NCBI GenBank assembly: GCA_964036195.1 | Contig: OZ038456.1 | Span: 14,632,001 to 14,696,000, forward strand | Direction of reading: 5' to 3' | Length of the DNA stretch: 64,000 nucleotides | Source of the DNA: Sphaerolaimus hirsutus | Taxonomy: Eukaryota; Nematoda; Chromadorea; Monhysterida; Sphaerolaimidae | Shown here: positions 10,574 through 22,500 of the stretch, piece by piece | Layout: the number at the start of each line of letters is the position of its first letter | How positions within the stretch are numbered: the first letter of the stretch is position 1 | Translations under genes and position numbers: made by a program | Notes under the pieces: generated by a model | What the model was told of the DNA's origin: nothing | Seen by the model: the letters and a program-made list of their open reading frames with translations, nothing else | Database searches by the model: none

Positions 10574-11480
10574 TAGTGATGGAAAAGCGCCATGGCGCTG
10601 GCGCCTGGCGCTAGCGCCAAAGCAAAAAGCGCCATGGCGCTTTTGGCGCTTGGCGCTAAAACGCTCTGGCGCCATTGGCGCTTGGCGCCGGGATATCAGA
10701 AAGCGCCATGGCGCTTTTGGCGCTTGGCGCCATTTTCTGGTGGCGCTATTGGCGCCTGGCGCCGGCATTTTTAATGGCGCCAAAAAAGCGCCAACCTTGA
10801 TTATAAAAATTGCTATGATACTGTGAAATTGAAACTCCAGTTGATCAACTTTGAAGGCAACTGAATAAATTTTGATTGATGTAAGGGTGTTATGGGACAT
10901 TATTTATAAAAGATTTATTAATATTAGGAGACAACTTTATTTACATCGAATTCAATCAAAGGTGTAAAATGGTGCTCTTTTCAAAGGTCCTCATATTTGT
11001 TTAAATACCTTTTGTTCTCACAAAAATGTACTGGTATTGTATCCACTTTTTTCATTTTAAGCTTCAACTGATAAACGTTGATGATTAAGACACAAGAGAT
11101 GATTGATTTCAAGAAAGATTTTTTCTAATCACTGAATCCCCTTCCAGAATTTCCCTTCCCCCTTACACTTGATTGAACTTTAATGGCCAAAGTTAAATAG
11201 ACTACCTACATCGACATCAGCAGTACGTCACAGTTATGTATTCATAACTCTAAAAACGAATTGAAGAAAAATTTTTTGGCGCTGGCGCTATTGGCGCTTG
11301 GCGCCATTACTCTCTGGCGCCATTGGCGCTTGGCGCTGAGGTCCAGAAAAGCGCCATGGCGCTTTTGGCGCTTGGCGCTATTTTGCTCTGGCGCCATTGG
11401 CGCTTGGCGCTGTAAGTAGGAAAAGCGCCATGGCGCTTTTGGCGCTTGGCGCTAATAGCCTGGCGCTTTTTCCATCACTA
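10574..11480. mobile_element. hAT-like MITE with GCGCCATGGCGC arrays
   Basis: 907 bp, ends TAGTGATGGAAAAGCGCC and the complement, flanked by the 8-bp duplication GGCGGGTG (10566-10573 and 11481-11488). The mirror arm has the single site (CACCCGCC at 19239-19246). Both ends carry arrays of the self-complementary units GCGCCATGGCGC and TTGGCGCTTGGCGCC; the middle is AT-rich and non-coding. Confidence 0.9.
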
Positions 11481-12650
11481 GGCGGGTGTGTAGTGTGACG
11501 TTTGGAATATTATAAATGTAAATATTTCTTTTAAGTATGATAAACGTGGTATTTTTATATTATACTGACCGTATGCTTTACAAGGAATGTTACCATATTT
11601 TGATGAATAAAGTAACAAATTGCACACCAAATCGGTCGATTGTGAAAACAATGTACCTAAATGATAATATGACAAAAAATTCAGGTCCTATTATCCTGCT
11701 AGATACTATCATAATATACTTATGATCATATAAGGTGAAACACTTTCCCTGTAATGTATGCAGTCAGTTCACTTACCGAAACACTTCAGAATATACCAGA
11801 CAAACTAAATATTTATATCCCATTCAGACATTGTTGAATTTACCAAACATCTGAAATGTTGCACTACTTCTAGTGACATGACAAGGGGTAATTTTCGTCA
11901 AAATATTAAGTAAAATGCATTATCAGGTTCATGAATGTGTTTTTTTATAAACTAGTTCCATAGTTCCATAAATCTGTTAGTCAGATAGTAAATATAAAAA
12001 TTCCATAATTCAAGCAATGAAATCAATTCTGATGAACACTAGCTGAAAAGAATAACGTTTTTAAACAACAGATATTGGCTATAATGTATTTGTCTCAATG
12101 AAACAGTTCAGCATGACGTCATCTTCAATAGAATAAAAAGTCTTCCAGAAACGATTTCAGGTACAAAACGTAGTTGGATTTAGCTTCTGTTGGTCACGCA
12201 ATATTTGGAATTTTGCTGAGGGAACGTTGGCATTACGCCAATTGGAAATTTTCTACCTTTACCTCCGCTCTTGTTGACAACTTGCTCTGGCTGTGCCACG
12301 GGCAGCACGGAAAAAGGGCGATACGCAACAAGATGCCACGGGCAGGTGCCAGGAACCAAAGGTGCCACTACGGAAAAAGATGTGAAATCATTCTAAATTC
12401 TATCCTTTTTTCCATGCACACAAATGAACATTCAATTGAGGCGTCTAATTCTAAAAGTCGACAAGTCCACAAAATGCGATTTTGAGTACTTTATTTCCTC
12501 GAAATACCCCACGGGGGGTGATCGTTTCAGATTGATAATTTTGAGGGGGGGGGTTTAACGAGAGGGGTATTTCGAGGGGGGGGCTTATTATCTCGCAAGA
12601 AAATTTTTCGAACTCGCGGTACTAATTTGTTGTTTGTAACGTACGTCGAC

Positions 12651-13265
12651 CAGAGTTGTTATATGTACCAAACTTTTTCAAAAGTACCCGTACTGGTAAA
12701 TACTTTCATTTCTACCCATGCTCAAAAAATACTTGGGTAAAATACTTTTTTTTACCCAGTACTTACAAAATTGCGTAAAGTATTTTTTTCAAGTATTTTT
12801 GAGTAAATTGAGTATTTTAGTCACAGGAGCTAAAAATCGACTATCAAGGCGATGTCCGTGGAGCTAGTTGTCTCCATTGAACTTTAAGAATCGTCGATTT
12901 CATCATCTTCATCCTTACTATTTTCAACTTCAACCACTTCTAACGGCTCCGCCGCCATTTACAGAAATGGACCCGCGGCGCGATTATTTTTTTAGAACGT
13001 ACATACATTTTTTTTCATCAACGCTCGCATTCTTAGAAAAAACTACATGCGATGTACATATGATTGCGGGTGCAGATGTCGCTTTGTTTGCTTTACGCGC
13101 GCTTTTATTGAATTTTCTGAAATACCCAAAGTACCTGGTACTTGTGAAAAAGTACTGGGTACAATGGGTACTGGTACAATTGAAGTATTGTACCCATGGG
13201 TATTTACCCAGTACGCTGTTTTACGCGTATTTTAGAGTAAAAGTAAATACCCAATATCAACTCTG
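12651..13265. mobile_element. hAT-like AGTTGTTA-family element
   Basis: Ends CAGAGTTGTTA and TATCAACTCTG, flanked by the exact 8-bp duplication ACGTCGAC (12643-12650, 13266-13273). Interior rich in GTACTTTT, GGGTAC and TACCCAGTAC variants. Lies in a segment missing from the right arm. Confidence 0.85.
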
Positions 13266-13766
13266 ACGTCGACATAGATATTCAACAATAAGCGGCATGT
13301 ATAAGGGTCTATAGACTTCTATAAGTATGTAGATGGTATAAACCATGCTCTAAGGTAACACAATCATTGTTTTTAACTGTGTTATGCATTGACCAGGTCA
13401 CAAACCGCAGCTTTTTTCATCTACGTCCCCTTTACACTCAATTTGGGGGGGGGGTATTTCGAGGGGGTGGGTAATCATTTCATAGTGACCTTTTTGAGGG
13501 GGTATTTCGAGACGGGGGGTATTTCGAGGAGGGGGCGTATTTCGAGGAAATACGGTAAATCGCATTTTAAGTTTCATTTCCAATTCCAGGTCCGTGGTGC
13601 GTGTCCAATGGGGTTCTCTCATGCTCAACATTATGTTCAAAATGTTAACAATAAAGTGTCAAATTTTCAGCCCCTGCTCTCAACTTATATGTGACAAATT
13701 GGGTGTCCATAAAACTCTACTCAGACAGAACAAAACTGTTTTGGGGAGGGAAATGGACTTGTCGAC

Positions 13767-14542
13767 CCGAGTTGTTAAAAGTACTGTACTTTTCTCAAAG
13801 TAAACATAAACGTAAAGTATTTTTCTTTTACTCACAGCTGAGTTTAGAAAACGTAAAGTATTTTAAAATACTTTTACACTGCATAAAACATGCGTAAAAT
13901 ACTTTTTTCAGAGAGAACTTAAAAACGAATATATTTTTTCCAGGGAAAACGTAAAAACGAGCATTTTGTTCCAGGGAAAACGTAAAAATAGGTATTTTTA
14001 ACACAGAAAACGTAAAAGTGGATATCTACCCTAACAAAAATAATGTAAAAATAAGTATCTTTTTGGATGTTCACTCTGGGGCCAGTTCCGCAAAATGAGA
14101 AGTGAGAAGTGAAATGGCAAAGGCGAAGTGAAACGGCAAGTGAATTGGCAAAAGCGCAGTAAAAAAATAAAAATAAATTTATCTTCGCTTGTGCCATGTC
14201 ACTTACCAATTCACTCGCCATTTCACTTCGCCTTTGCGCTTTTACTTCGCCTTTGCCATTTCACTTCTCACTTCTCATTTAGCGGAACTGGGCACCTGGA
14301 ATACATCAAAAATGTGTTTTCTCTCCTAATAAGTATTTCTTAGTAATTTTTTCCCATTTTTGTCTGGAAAAATGACATTTTCTGTCCCTTTAAAATACGT
14401 TTTCCGTACTCGCGTACTTTGAAAAAGTATGCGAGTAAGTGAGTACCGGTATTTTTCCGGGAGGAAACGTAAACGTATTTACGCAGTACGCGTTTACACG
14501 TATTTTTGAGTAAACATAAATACGTTTTAACAACTAGGTATG
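13767..14542. mobile_element. hAT-like AGTTGTTAAAA-family element with nested insert
   Basis: Starts CCGAGTTGTTAAAAG, ends TTTTAACAACTAGGTATG, flanked by TTGTCGAC on both sides (13759-13766, 14543-14550). Carries a second element at about 14081-14291. Its right end is the innermost part of the left palindrome arm. Confidence 0.8.
14081..14291. mobile_element. Nested GCCAGTTCCGC-ended MITE
   Basis: Inverted ends GCCAGTTCCGC and GCGGAACTGGGC continue inward as GAGAAGTGAGAAGTGAAATGG and complement. The sister element at 15075-15610 reads straight through this point (TCACTCTGGAATGCATC), giving a paralogous empty site. Exact target duplication unclear. Confidence 0.7.
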
Positions 14543-15074
14543 TTGTCGACTTCTTGCACTCGAGAACCTTTTTGTTCCCGGGGAGGAAGCGGATGCCTTA
14601 TGGGAAATTTATGGACTTATCGACTTTTACAAATCGGTGTCCATGATGGACTTATCACATTTCTTACATTTCTTGCATTTTTCCCCATAAAAAAGACTAC
14701 CCGATGTGGACTTGTCGACTTTTAGCCCAAAAGTAAGTGGACTTATTGACTTCTTGCCCAAATTTTTTGATTTTTTCCCAAAAATGTCAAATTTGGCACT
14801 ATGCCATACTGGCATGTAAGGTAAAAAAATTTATGGAAAATTATGAAAAATGTGCAGGAGTAGTCCCAGATGACGTTTCCGGGCCTACCTCAAAATTGTC
14901 ATATTTAGGACTTGTCAACCATAGAATTGGACGGTTTTTCTCCCATGTTGAGCTAATGCCCATGCTGCAAAGCGTAGATCCTCTGTGGTGACTGACTAGA
15001 AAGTTTTACAAAATCATTTGAAGACAGAACGAACAGTTGAAAACTCGTTCAAAAACTGAATGGCGACGCAAATG

Positions 15075-15610
15075 CAGAGTTGTTAAAAGTACTAAACTTT
15101 TTTGTAAGTAAACATAAACATAAAGTATTGATTTTTTACTCACAGGTGAGTACAGAGAACGAAAAGTATTTTTTAAATGCTTTTACGCTGCGTAAAACGT
15201 GAGTAAAATACTTTTTTCAGAGAAAACGGAAAAAAATGAGTATTTTTTCCAGGGAAAATGTAAAAATGGGTATTTTATTTACAGAAAACGTAAAAGTGGA
15301 TATTTACTCCCACAAAAATAATGTAAACAAAAGTATCTTTTTCAATGTTCACTCTGGAATGCATCAAAAATGTGTTTTCTCTCCTGATAAATATTTCTTA
15401 GTAATTTATTTCTATTTTTGTCACTTTCTGTCTCGAAGAATGACATTTTCTGTCCCCTTAAAATACGTTTTCCGTACTCGCGTTTTTTTTGAAAGTACGC
15501 GATCGAGTAAGTGAGTACCGGTATTTTTTGGGAGGAAACACAAACGTTTTTACGCAGTACGCGTTTACACGTATTTTTCAAGTAAACGTAAATACGTTTT
15601 AACAACTATG
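15075..15610. mobile_element. hAT-like AGTTGTTAAAA-family element
   Basis: Ends CAGAGTTGTTAAAAG and TTTTAACAACTATG, with a near-perfect 8-bp duplication (CGCAAATG at 15067-15074, CGCGAATG at 15611-15618). Lies between the palindrome arms. Confidence 0.8.
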
Positions 15611-17323
15611 CGCGAATGCTGATTGACGCTTCCGCCATCCCGTAACTGACCACAGACTCAGTGCACTAGTATTATAAGTTTATGCAATTATAAGTTTGCA
15701 GAAATGATCAGTCCATGAACTACTGTTCAAGGAGATCGAGAAAACTTTGGGCAAGTTTTCTAATTCGAACCATGAAAACTCGCTTGTGTGGCGCCAATGA
15801 CGGATATGCCTTTCATTGTTGTAGGTGATTTGGGGCGGGTGATTGGAGGATGTGATTGTAAAGTGCCCTGCAATGTGAAATGTGCCAATTTTCATGGAAA
15901 GTGTTGAAGTTATGTAAAATGCCCTGGAAAATGGCAGGCCTTGTTTGAGAAGTGAAAAGCGAAGTGAAATGAGAAGTGAAATGAGAAGTGAAATGAGAAG
16001 AGAAAAACAAAGTGAAATGAGAAATGAAGCGAATTGAAATAATAAAATAATAAAACAAAAAAAAACGTAAAGTATTAACTCTTACTCAGAAAGAATTGTT
16101 TCTGATGTTGGTAATGATGATTTAGAAACTTGCTGATTTTTCGCTTGCGTCAGAACATTGGAATTTAAAATGGTATCCTATTCAAATAACTTCACTTTAA
16201 AATTTTACTTCGCCCTTCACTTCACTTTTCACTTCGGTTGTTACTTCTCATTTACCTCTCATTTCACTTCTCACTTCGCATCCGCTGGGCACTTTCGGCA
16301 CTTGGCTATTTCGAGGGTGGGGGGGGGTTAATAAATTCATAGTGCCAATTTTGAGGGGGGGGTATTTCGAGGGGGGGGGGGGGGGTATTTCGAAAAGAAA
16401 TACGGTAGTTTTCTTTGCATTTGACTTTTCATTTGACACTTTACTTTACACTTTACATGGCTTGGGACTTTCACCTGGTATAATGTGATTTTATAATTTT
16501 TTATAAATTTATGACAGCAATGATATTTTGTCTTTATGAAAATCGCGTGCGTTCAATATCATTGGCACACTTCCAGTGTGAACCACATGTGCATGGTGTT
16601 AAGTGGTGAAATGCCAATTCAACGAAACCGCGTATTGCACATTTGTAATGAAACTACTATTGAAACTCAATTTATTTTAATCGCTTGAGTGAAACTGGGT
16701 CTTTTTTCTTCAAATATTTCTGAAGGGAATATAAATATGAAGATGAGCTAGAAGCTATTCCAAATTACAGGCAGAAATAGCGATTTTCAGCAAATACACT
16801 ACCGTGCAGAATAGTTGAGACTTTTTGCGCTGTGTGATCAATGTTGCCAGAATTTTGAAATGGTCGACATGCAAAACAATTGGATACTATACATGTGTAC
16901 CCTGGGGGTTTGACTAGACATGCCCAGGATGACTGCCCCTCGAGTTCAAATCTGTGTATATATTCCTAGTGTACAAAGATATTAACTCAGTTTGTTTGTG
17001 TTTCTCAATAGTTGGTACTTTTCTTGTTTTGGGCAGTAGCCACCCAGTATCTCACTTTAATGTCTACATCCAATTCCTATGTTCACTTTTTTACGAAGTT
17101 TTTACCATGGCAACTGCTTGCCTGCATCGCTGAGCTCTGTGTGCAGCAAGAAATATTCTAAGCATGAACAGCATCTGTCTATGCATATATGGAACCGTGG
17201 CATTTATTCATTTTTGCTGCAGTTTTGCATCCATTGCTAGCAACTCAGAAATTGGGGTAGTGATACTACTGAATGGGGCTATTTGGTGTGTAAATTTGAG
17301 GTTTTGGCTTTGCTCTATTAGGA
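15611..17323. other. Spacer between palindrome arms, no gene seen
   Basis: Contains GAAGTGAAATGAGAAGTG runs (15945-16030) with their complement at 16190-16280, a G-rich TACCGTAT-type fragment (about 16300-16406), and about 900 bases of plain AT-rich DNA up to the gap. No coding exon recognised. Confidence 0.6.
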
Positions 17324-17523
17324 NNNNNNNNNNNNNNNNNNNNNNNNNNNNNNNNNNNNNNNNNNNNNNNNNNNNNNNNNNNNNNNNNNNNNNNNNNNNN
17401 NNNNNNNNNNNNNNNNNNNNNNNNNNNNNNNNNNNNNNNNNNNNNNNNNNNNNNNNNNNNNNNNNNNNNNNNNNNNNNNNNNNNNNNNNNNNNNNNNNNN
17501 NNNNNNNNNNNNNNNNNNNNNNN
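17324..17523. other. Assembly gap (200 N)
   Basis: Exactly 200 N bases. A round number usually marks a gap of unknown size. The base after the gap is the first base of the right palindrome arm, so orientation and adjacency of everything to the right depend on scaffolding evidence not visible here. Confidence 0.99.
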
Positions 17524-18406
17524 TCTCGAGTGCAAGAAGTTGACAACATATTTGTTAAAACGTATTTATGTTTACTCAAAACATACGTGTAAACGTGTAC
17601 TGCGGCGACCTTAAGGGATGGTTTCGTATTTATATTTTACAAACCGCCTTGCTCTCGGTGCATGTGCGTCGATGCGGCTGAACTTTAAAAAATCTATCGG
17701 GCGTACGCCCTACCCTACAAATCTGTAGGGAGAATTAAATCTGGCCCCAGGGGCTGAAAATTTGACACTTTATTCTTAACATTTTGAACATAATGTTGAG
17801 CATGAGAGAACGCCATTGGACACGCACCACGGACCTGGAATTGGAAATGAAACTTAAAATGCGATATACCGTATTTCCTCGAAATACCCCCGTCTCGACA
17901 TACCCCCCCCCCTCAAAATGGTCACTATGAAATAATAACCCACCGTCTCGAAATACCCCCCCCCCCAAAAAAAAAAAAAATTTGAGTGTAAAGGGGACGT
18001 AGATGAAAAAGGTGCTGCCTGTGGCATAGCCAAAGCAAGTTGTCAACAAGAGCGGAGGTTAGAGTAGAAAATTTCCAATTGGCGTAATGCCATCGTTCCC
18101 TCAGCAAAATTCCAAATATTGCGTGACCAACAGAAGCTAAATCCAACTACGTTTTGTACCTGAAATCGTTTCTGGAAGACTTTTTATTCTATTGAAGATG
18201 ACGTCATGCTGAACTGTTTCATTGAGACAAATACATTATAGCCAATATCTGTTGTTTAAAAACGTTATTCTTTTCAGTTAGTGTTCATCAGAATTCATTT
18301 CATTGCTTGAATTATGGAATTTTTATACTATCTGACTAACAGATTTATGGAACTATGGAACTAGTTTATAAAAAACACATTCATGAACCTGATAATGCAT
18401 TTTACT

Positions 18407-18819
18407 TACCGTAAATCCTCGAATAAGTCCCCCCCCTCGAATAACTCCCCCCTGTAAGCTGACTGAGGAAATAATAACTCCCCCCTCGAATAACTCCCCC
18501 CTCTTTATGGGTGAAAAAGAAGTCCATGAATAAAAAACGTATTTATGTATTCGTTCATTAAAATAATGCATTATTTTGCATTGATGCACACTAACATTGA
18601 TTTGATTGCATGAATTACGGGATTTCTATACTGGCTTACACGTTAATGGAACCTACTTAACCCCATTTAGATAATATATTGATCATGCTTTTTACTCAAT
18701 ATTCCGACGAAAAAATAACTCCCCCCCTCGAATAACCCCCCCCCCTCGAATAAGTCCCCCCTCAAAAAATTCTGAGGAAAAAATAACTCCCCCGGGGACT
18801 TATTCGAGGATTTACGGTA
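18407..18819. mobile_element. TACCGTAAAT-variant foldback element, right arm only
   Basis: Ends TACCGTAAATCCTCG and CGAGGATTTACGGTA; interior modules CTCGAATAACTCCCCC. The left arm reads GTAAAATGCATTATCAGG straight through (about 11910-11930), so this copy is an insertion private to the right arm. Target duplication ambiguous (3-4 bp). Confidence 0.75.
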
Positions 18820-19582
18820 TTTATATTTTGACGAAAATTACCCTTGTCATGTCACTAGAAGTAGTGCAACATTTCAGATGTTTGGTAAATTCAACAATGT
18901 CTGAATGGGTTATAAATATTTAGTTTGTCTGGTATATTCTGAAGTGTTTCGGTAAGTGAACTGACTGCATACATTACAGGGAAAGTGTTTCACCTTATAT
19001 GATCATCAGTATATTATGATAGTATCTAAGCAGGATAAAGTACCTGAATTTTTTGTCATATTATCATTTACCTAGGTACATTGTTTTCACAATCGACCGA
19101 TTTGGTGCGCAATTTGTTACTTTATTCATCAAAATATGGTAACATTCCTTGTAAAGCATACGGTCAGTATAAAAATACCACGTTTATCATACTTAAAAGA
19201 AATATTTACATTGATAATATTCCAAACGTCACACTACACACCCGCCTGTCAGATAGAAAAATTTGTAACATCAAGTGCAATAGAAACCCATATCAATAAT
19301 ATAAATACCGTATTTAAAATCAGTTTAATGTGAATCCAATTACAGCTTGCAAATGATTCAGAGTAAAATACTTTGCGTAAGTTATAAATAATAAACGTGC
19401 TTGAATACTCTAAAATCACAAATAAAAACCATTTTGTCTCTTCGAGCAAGCTCCCATGGAAAGCTACCTAGAGCCTGCATATAAAAATAACCCATGCTCG
19501 ATTAAGAACCCACTCAACAATCTGACAATTAATTACCCCCCAGGGTGCTTTTTAAAAAACATTTATGAGCCTCATATTTGAT

Positions 19583-22500
19583 CTATACTTGATCGTTGGC
19601 AGGCAAAAGCTGTTTCAATTCAAAGAAGTGATCTTTTTCTCCGGCAATGTCGATGAGAATCTGCTTGTCGAATGGAGCCAAGAAGCCATTGATTCCCTCC
19701 ACTGCTACGGAGATGACCTGAAATTGTCGAAATTGTGTGGTAAAAAATAGAAAAAAGTACATAGGTAGTGTAGTTTAAGCTTTCGCAATCACAGAATTTG
19801 TATTTTAATTACCATGCACACTTAACTTTGTACTATACATTGTAAAGCCATTCTACTGTATTTACTCGTAAAGGAATTTTTTATAGGAATTATTTTATTA
19901 TTTTTTTGAATTATTTTTTCGCCAGACTTTTCTGAGGATGGGGCTATTCAAGACGGGGGGGGGGCATTATTGAAGGCGAAATTTTTTTCATCAAAATTTT
20001 CAAGCATCTTTATCAACTTATTTCATGAGATATGCTTTATGCTACGATTACAGCTCGGGCATAAAATTCCAGCGTAAAATTCCATCGCAAAATTGATTAC
20101 ATAAAAGTGGATGATGATACAGGTCTGCAATTTTTCATGGAGAATATGTTTATCAATACCTTCATTGTGCCCGAGAGTCATCATCCACAGTCACTGCAAT
20201 TTGATTGTGGAAATTCAAAAATTTCTATTTTACGCTGGAATTTTAGGCTATTTACACAGGTCCCGGCCGGGGACCGGGACCTGTGTAAATAGCCGGAATT
20301 TTACGCCAGCTGAAGAAAAATCAATTCTACGCTATGTCATTGCATGCAATCACCTGGCGTAGAATTGACTTTTCTTCAGCGGGCGTAAAACTCCAGCGTA
20401 AAATAGAAATTTTTGAATTTCCACAATCAAATTGCAGTGACTGTGGATGATGACTCTCGGGCACAATGAAGGTATTGATAAACATATTCTCCATGAAAAA
20501 TTGCAGATCTGTATCATCATCCACTTTTATGTAATCAATTTTGCGATGGAATTTTACGCTGGAATTTTACGCCCGAGCTGTAATCGCTCCATTATAAACA
20601 ACATAACAGGCTATTTTTCAAATTTTACACAATCAATTGATCATATGCCTAAAGGGGGAATTATTCGAGGGGGTTATTTTATCTTCTCTAACAGGGGGGA
20701 TTATTCAAAAGGGGGAATTGTTCAAGAGGGAATTATTGAAGCAAATATGGTAGATGCGTTTCTGTGCACCGATATTTTCATGAAAGTAAAGTTAGGCATA
20801 CTATAGTAAATAAATGAAAGTCACGTAGAAATAGGGGCAGTGCCGCACCCTGTAACGTACAAAGTAAAGTGTGAAATGTCATACCGTATTTCCTTGAAAT
20901 ACCCCCCGGGGGTGATTGTTTCAGAGTGAGAATTTTGAGAGCGGGGGGGGGGGGTTAAACGAGGGAGGGGATATTTCGAGGGGGAGGGTAATTATTTCAT
21001 AGTCGCCATTTTTAGGAGGGGTATTTCGAGATGGGGGTATTTCGATGGGGTGAGTAATTATTTCATAGTCACCATTTTGAGGGGGGGGGGATTTCGAGGC
21101 GTGGGGTATTTCGAGAGGGGGGTATTTCGAGGAAATACGGTATGTGTCATGTGTCAACTTGACAATTTTAAGCTGAAAAGTGCACGTAAATACTTTAGGC
21201 GCCCATCTATAGCATTTAGCTATGCCACTCTGTTCCCCAAAACACGGTAAATACTTCCCAAACCCAAAAACAGCCGACAAACCGTAGCCTGGAGCTCAGT
21301 TCTAATCTGCGAAGCCAACGAAACAGGGTTGTTTCCGTGATCGTGCCTTCCATCAGTGAACAGAACTATGCCGTTGCAGGAGCCGCGCCTGGAGCCGCCC
21401 GCCGTGTCTTGCAGGATTTTTTGCGCTGTTTCGAAGGCTCTGTAGGTTGGGAGGTTGGGAGGTTGAGAGGTTGGGTGGTTGAGAGGTTGAGAGGTTGGGA
21501 GGTTTTGGACCTACAGTATTGTAGAGGTTGCGGTTGGGCAAGGGGGAGTTTGGTTATAGGTAGGTTATAGTGATGTGAAAAGCGCCAGGACTTTGGCGCC
21601 AAGCGCCAAAAGTGTCATGGACATTTTCTGCAAGCCAGCTTTGGCGCTAGCGCAAGCGCCATGGCGCTTTTACATGGAGTTGTGTCCGATAAAACTAGAT
21701 TTTTCATCGTGAAGAAGTTTGAAGTGAGTGGAAATGCGGTCTTTCTATAAATTTTACAATGAAACGTGTGTAAAAAAACCTATTGTATTGAATATTGAAG
21801 TAATCTATGAATTACCTAGTTCAACTTTTGATTGAACAATAAATTAATTTCACTGAAAATAACTTGGTCGGGATCTTATAAGGAGTTTGACTTTTAAATA
21901 AAAAGGGCAAAGAAATCAATTTGTAAAAGACCCAACAAAGAAAGTGGACTAACTTCCCAGTATCTGTTATGCCAGTCATGTAAGGCAGCTGTTTGATGGC
22001 TGATACCAAATCCTGAAAAAGAATTAATTTGAATTGGATTAAATTTTTGTAGAAAAGAATATAACGCACTGAACACTTGCACGCAAGTCAGATGTAGTAG
22101 GTAAATGTGTTTGGGGGTCAAAGATAATCCCGGTGTGCTTTTAAGGCGCTGCGTACACTACTTGACACTAGTGATGTGACGGCACTGGTGCTGGTGTGGT
22201 GCCGGTGCTTTTTTGTGGTGCCTTTACTATCACTAGTTGACACCGAATGGCAACTGATTCCCTGTCAATAATGCACATTATAGTTGACGAGTCACAGAAC
22301 CAACACAAATCGACATATTGGAATATATTGCTGGAGGTTTTTTACATCGTTTTGGAATGGTTCACTTAAAATCTGAATAGAGTTGAAAACCAGTGTGTTA
22401 GCATGTCGAAAGCATTTTGTCTAAAAAAACTCACTTAAATTCACTTTACTCAAACCAATGTTACCAACGCAATATTACCTAGTCAGTTCTGGACAAATCG

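Larger units (their letters stand above)
3292..14565 (+). repeat. Left arm of giant inverted duplication
   Basis: Reverse-complement match to 17524-26503, seen base by base at many points: the outer end (ATTCACACAATGAATAAAG at 3318 against 26460), all six VWA exons, intron blocks, and the inner end (CTTGCACTCGAGA at 14555 against 17524). The arm is longer than its partner because it carries insertions absent there: 5633-6186, 8959-9526, 10574-11480, about 12305-13413, and most of 13767-14480. Identity is high but was not computed. May be a true inverted duplication or a second haplotype. Confidence 0.9.

Noticed and set aside
10556-10900. ORFs over the GGCGCC arrays
   Set aside because: Repeat translations inside the element 10574-11480; no codon-level conservation and no start or splice context.
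17164-17592. ORFs spanning the N run
   Set aside because: They read through 200 unknown bases.
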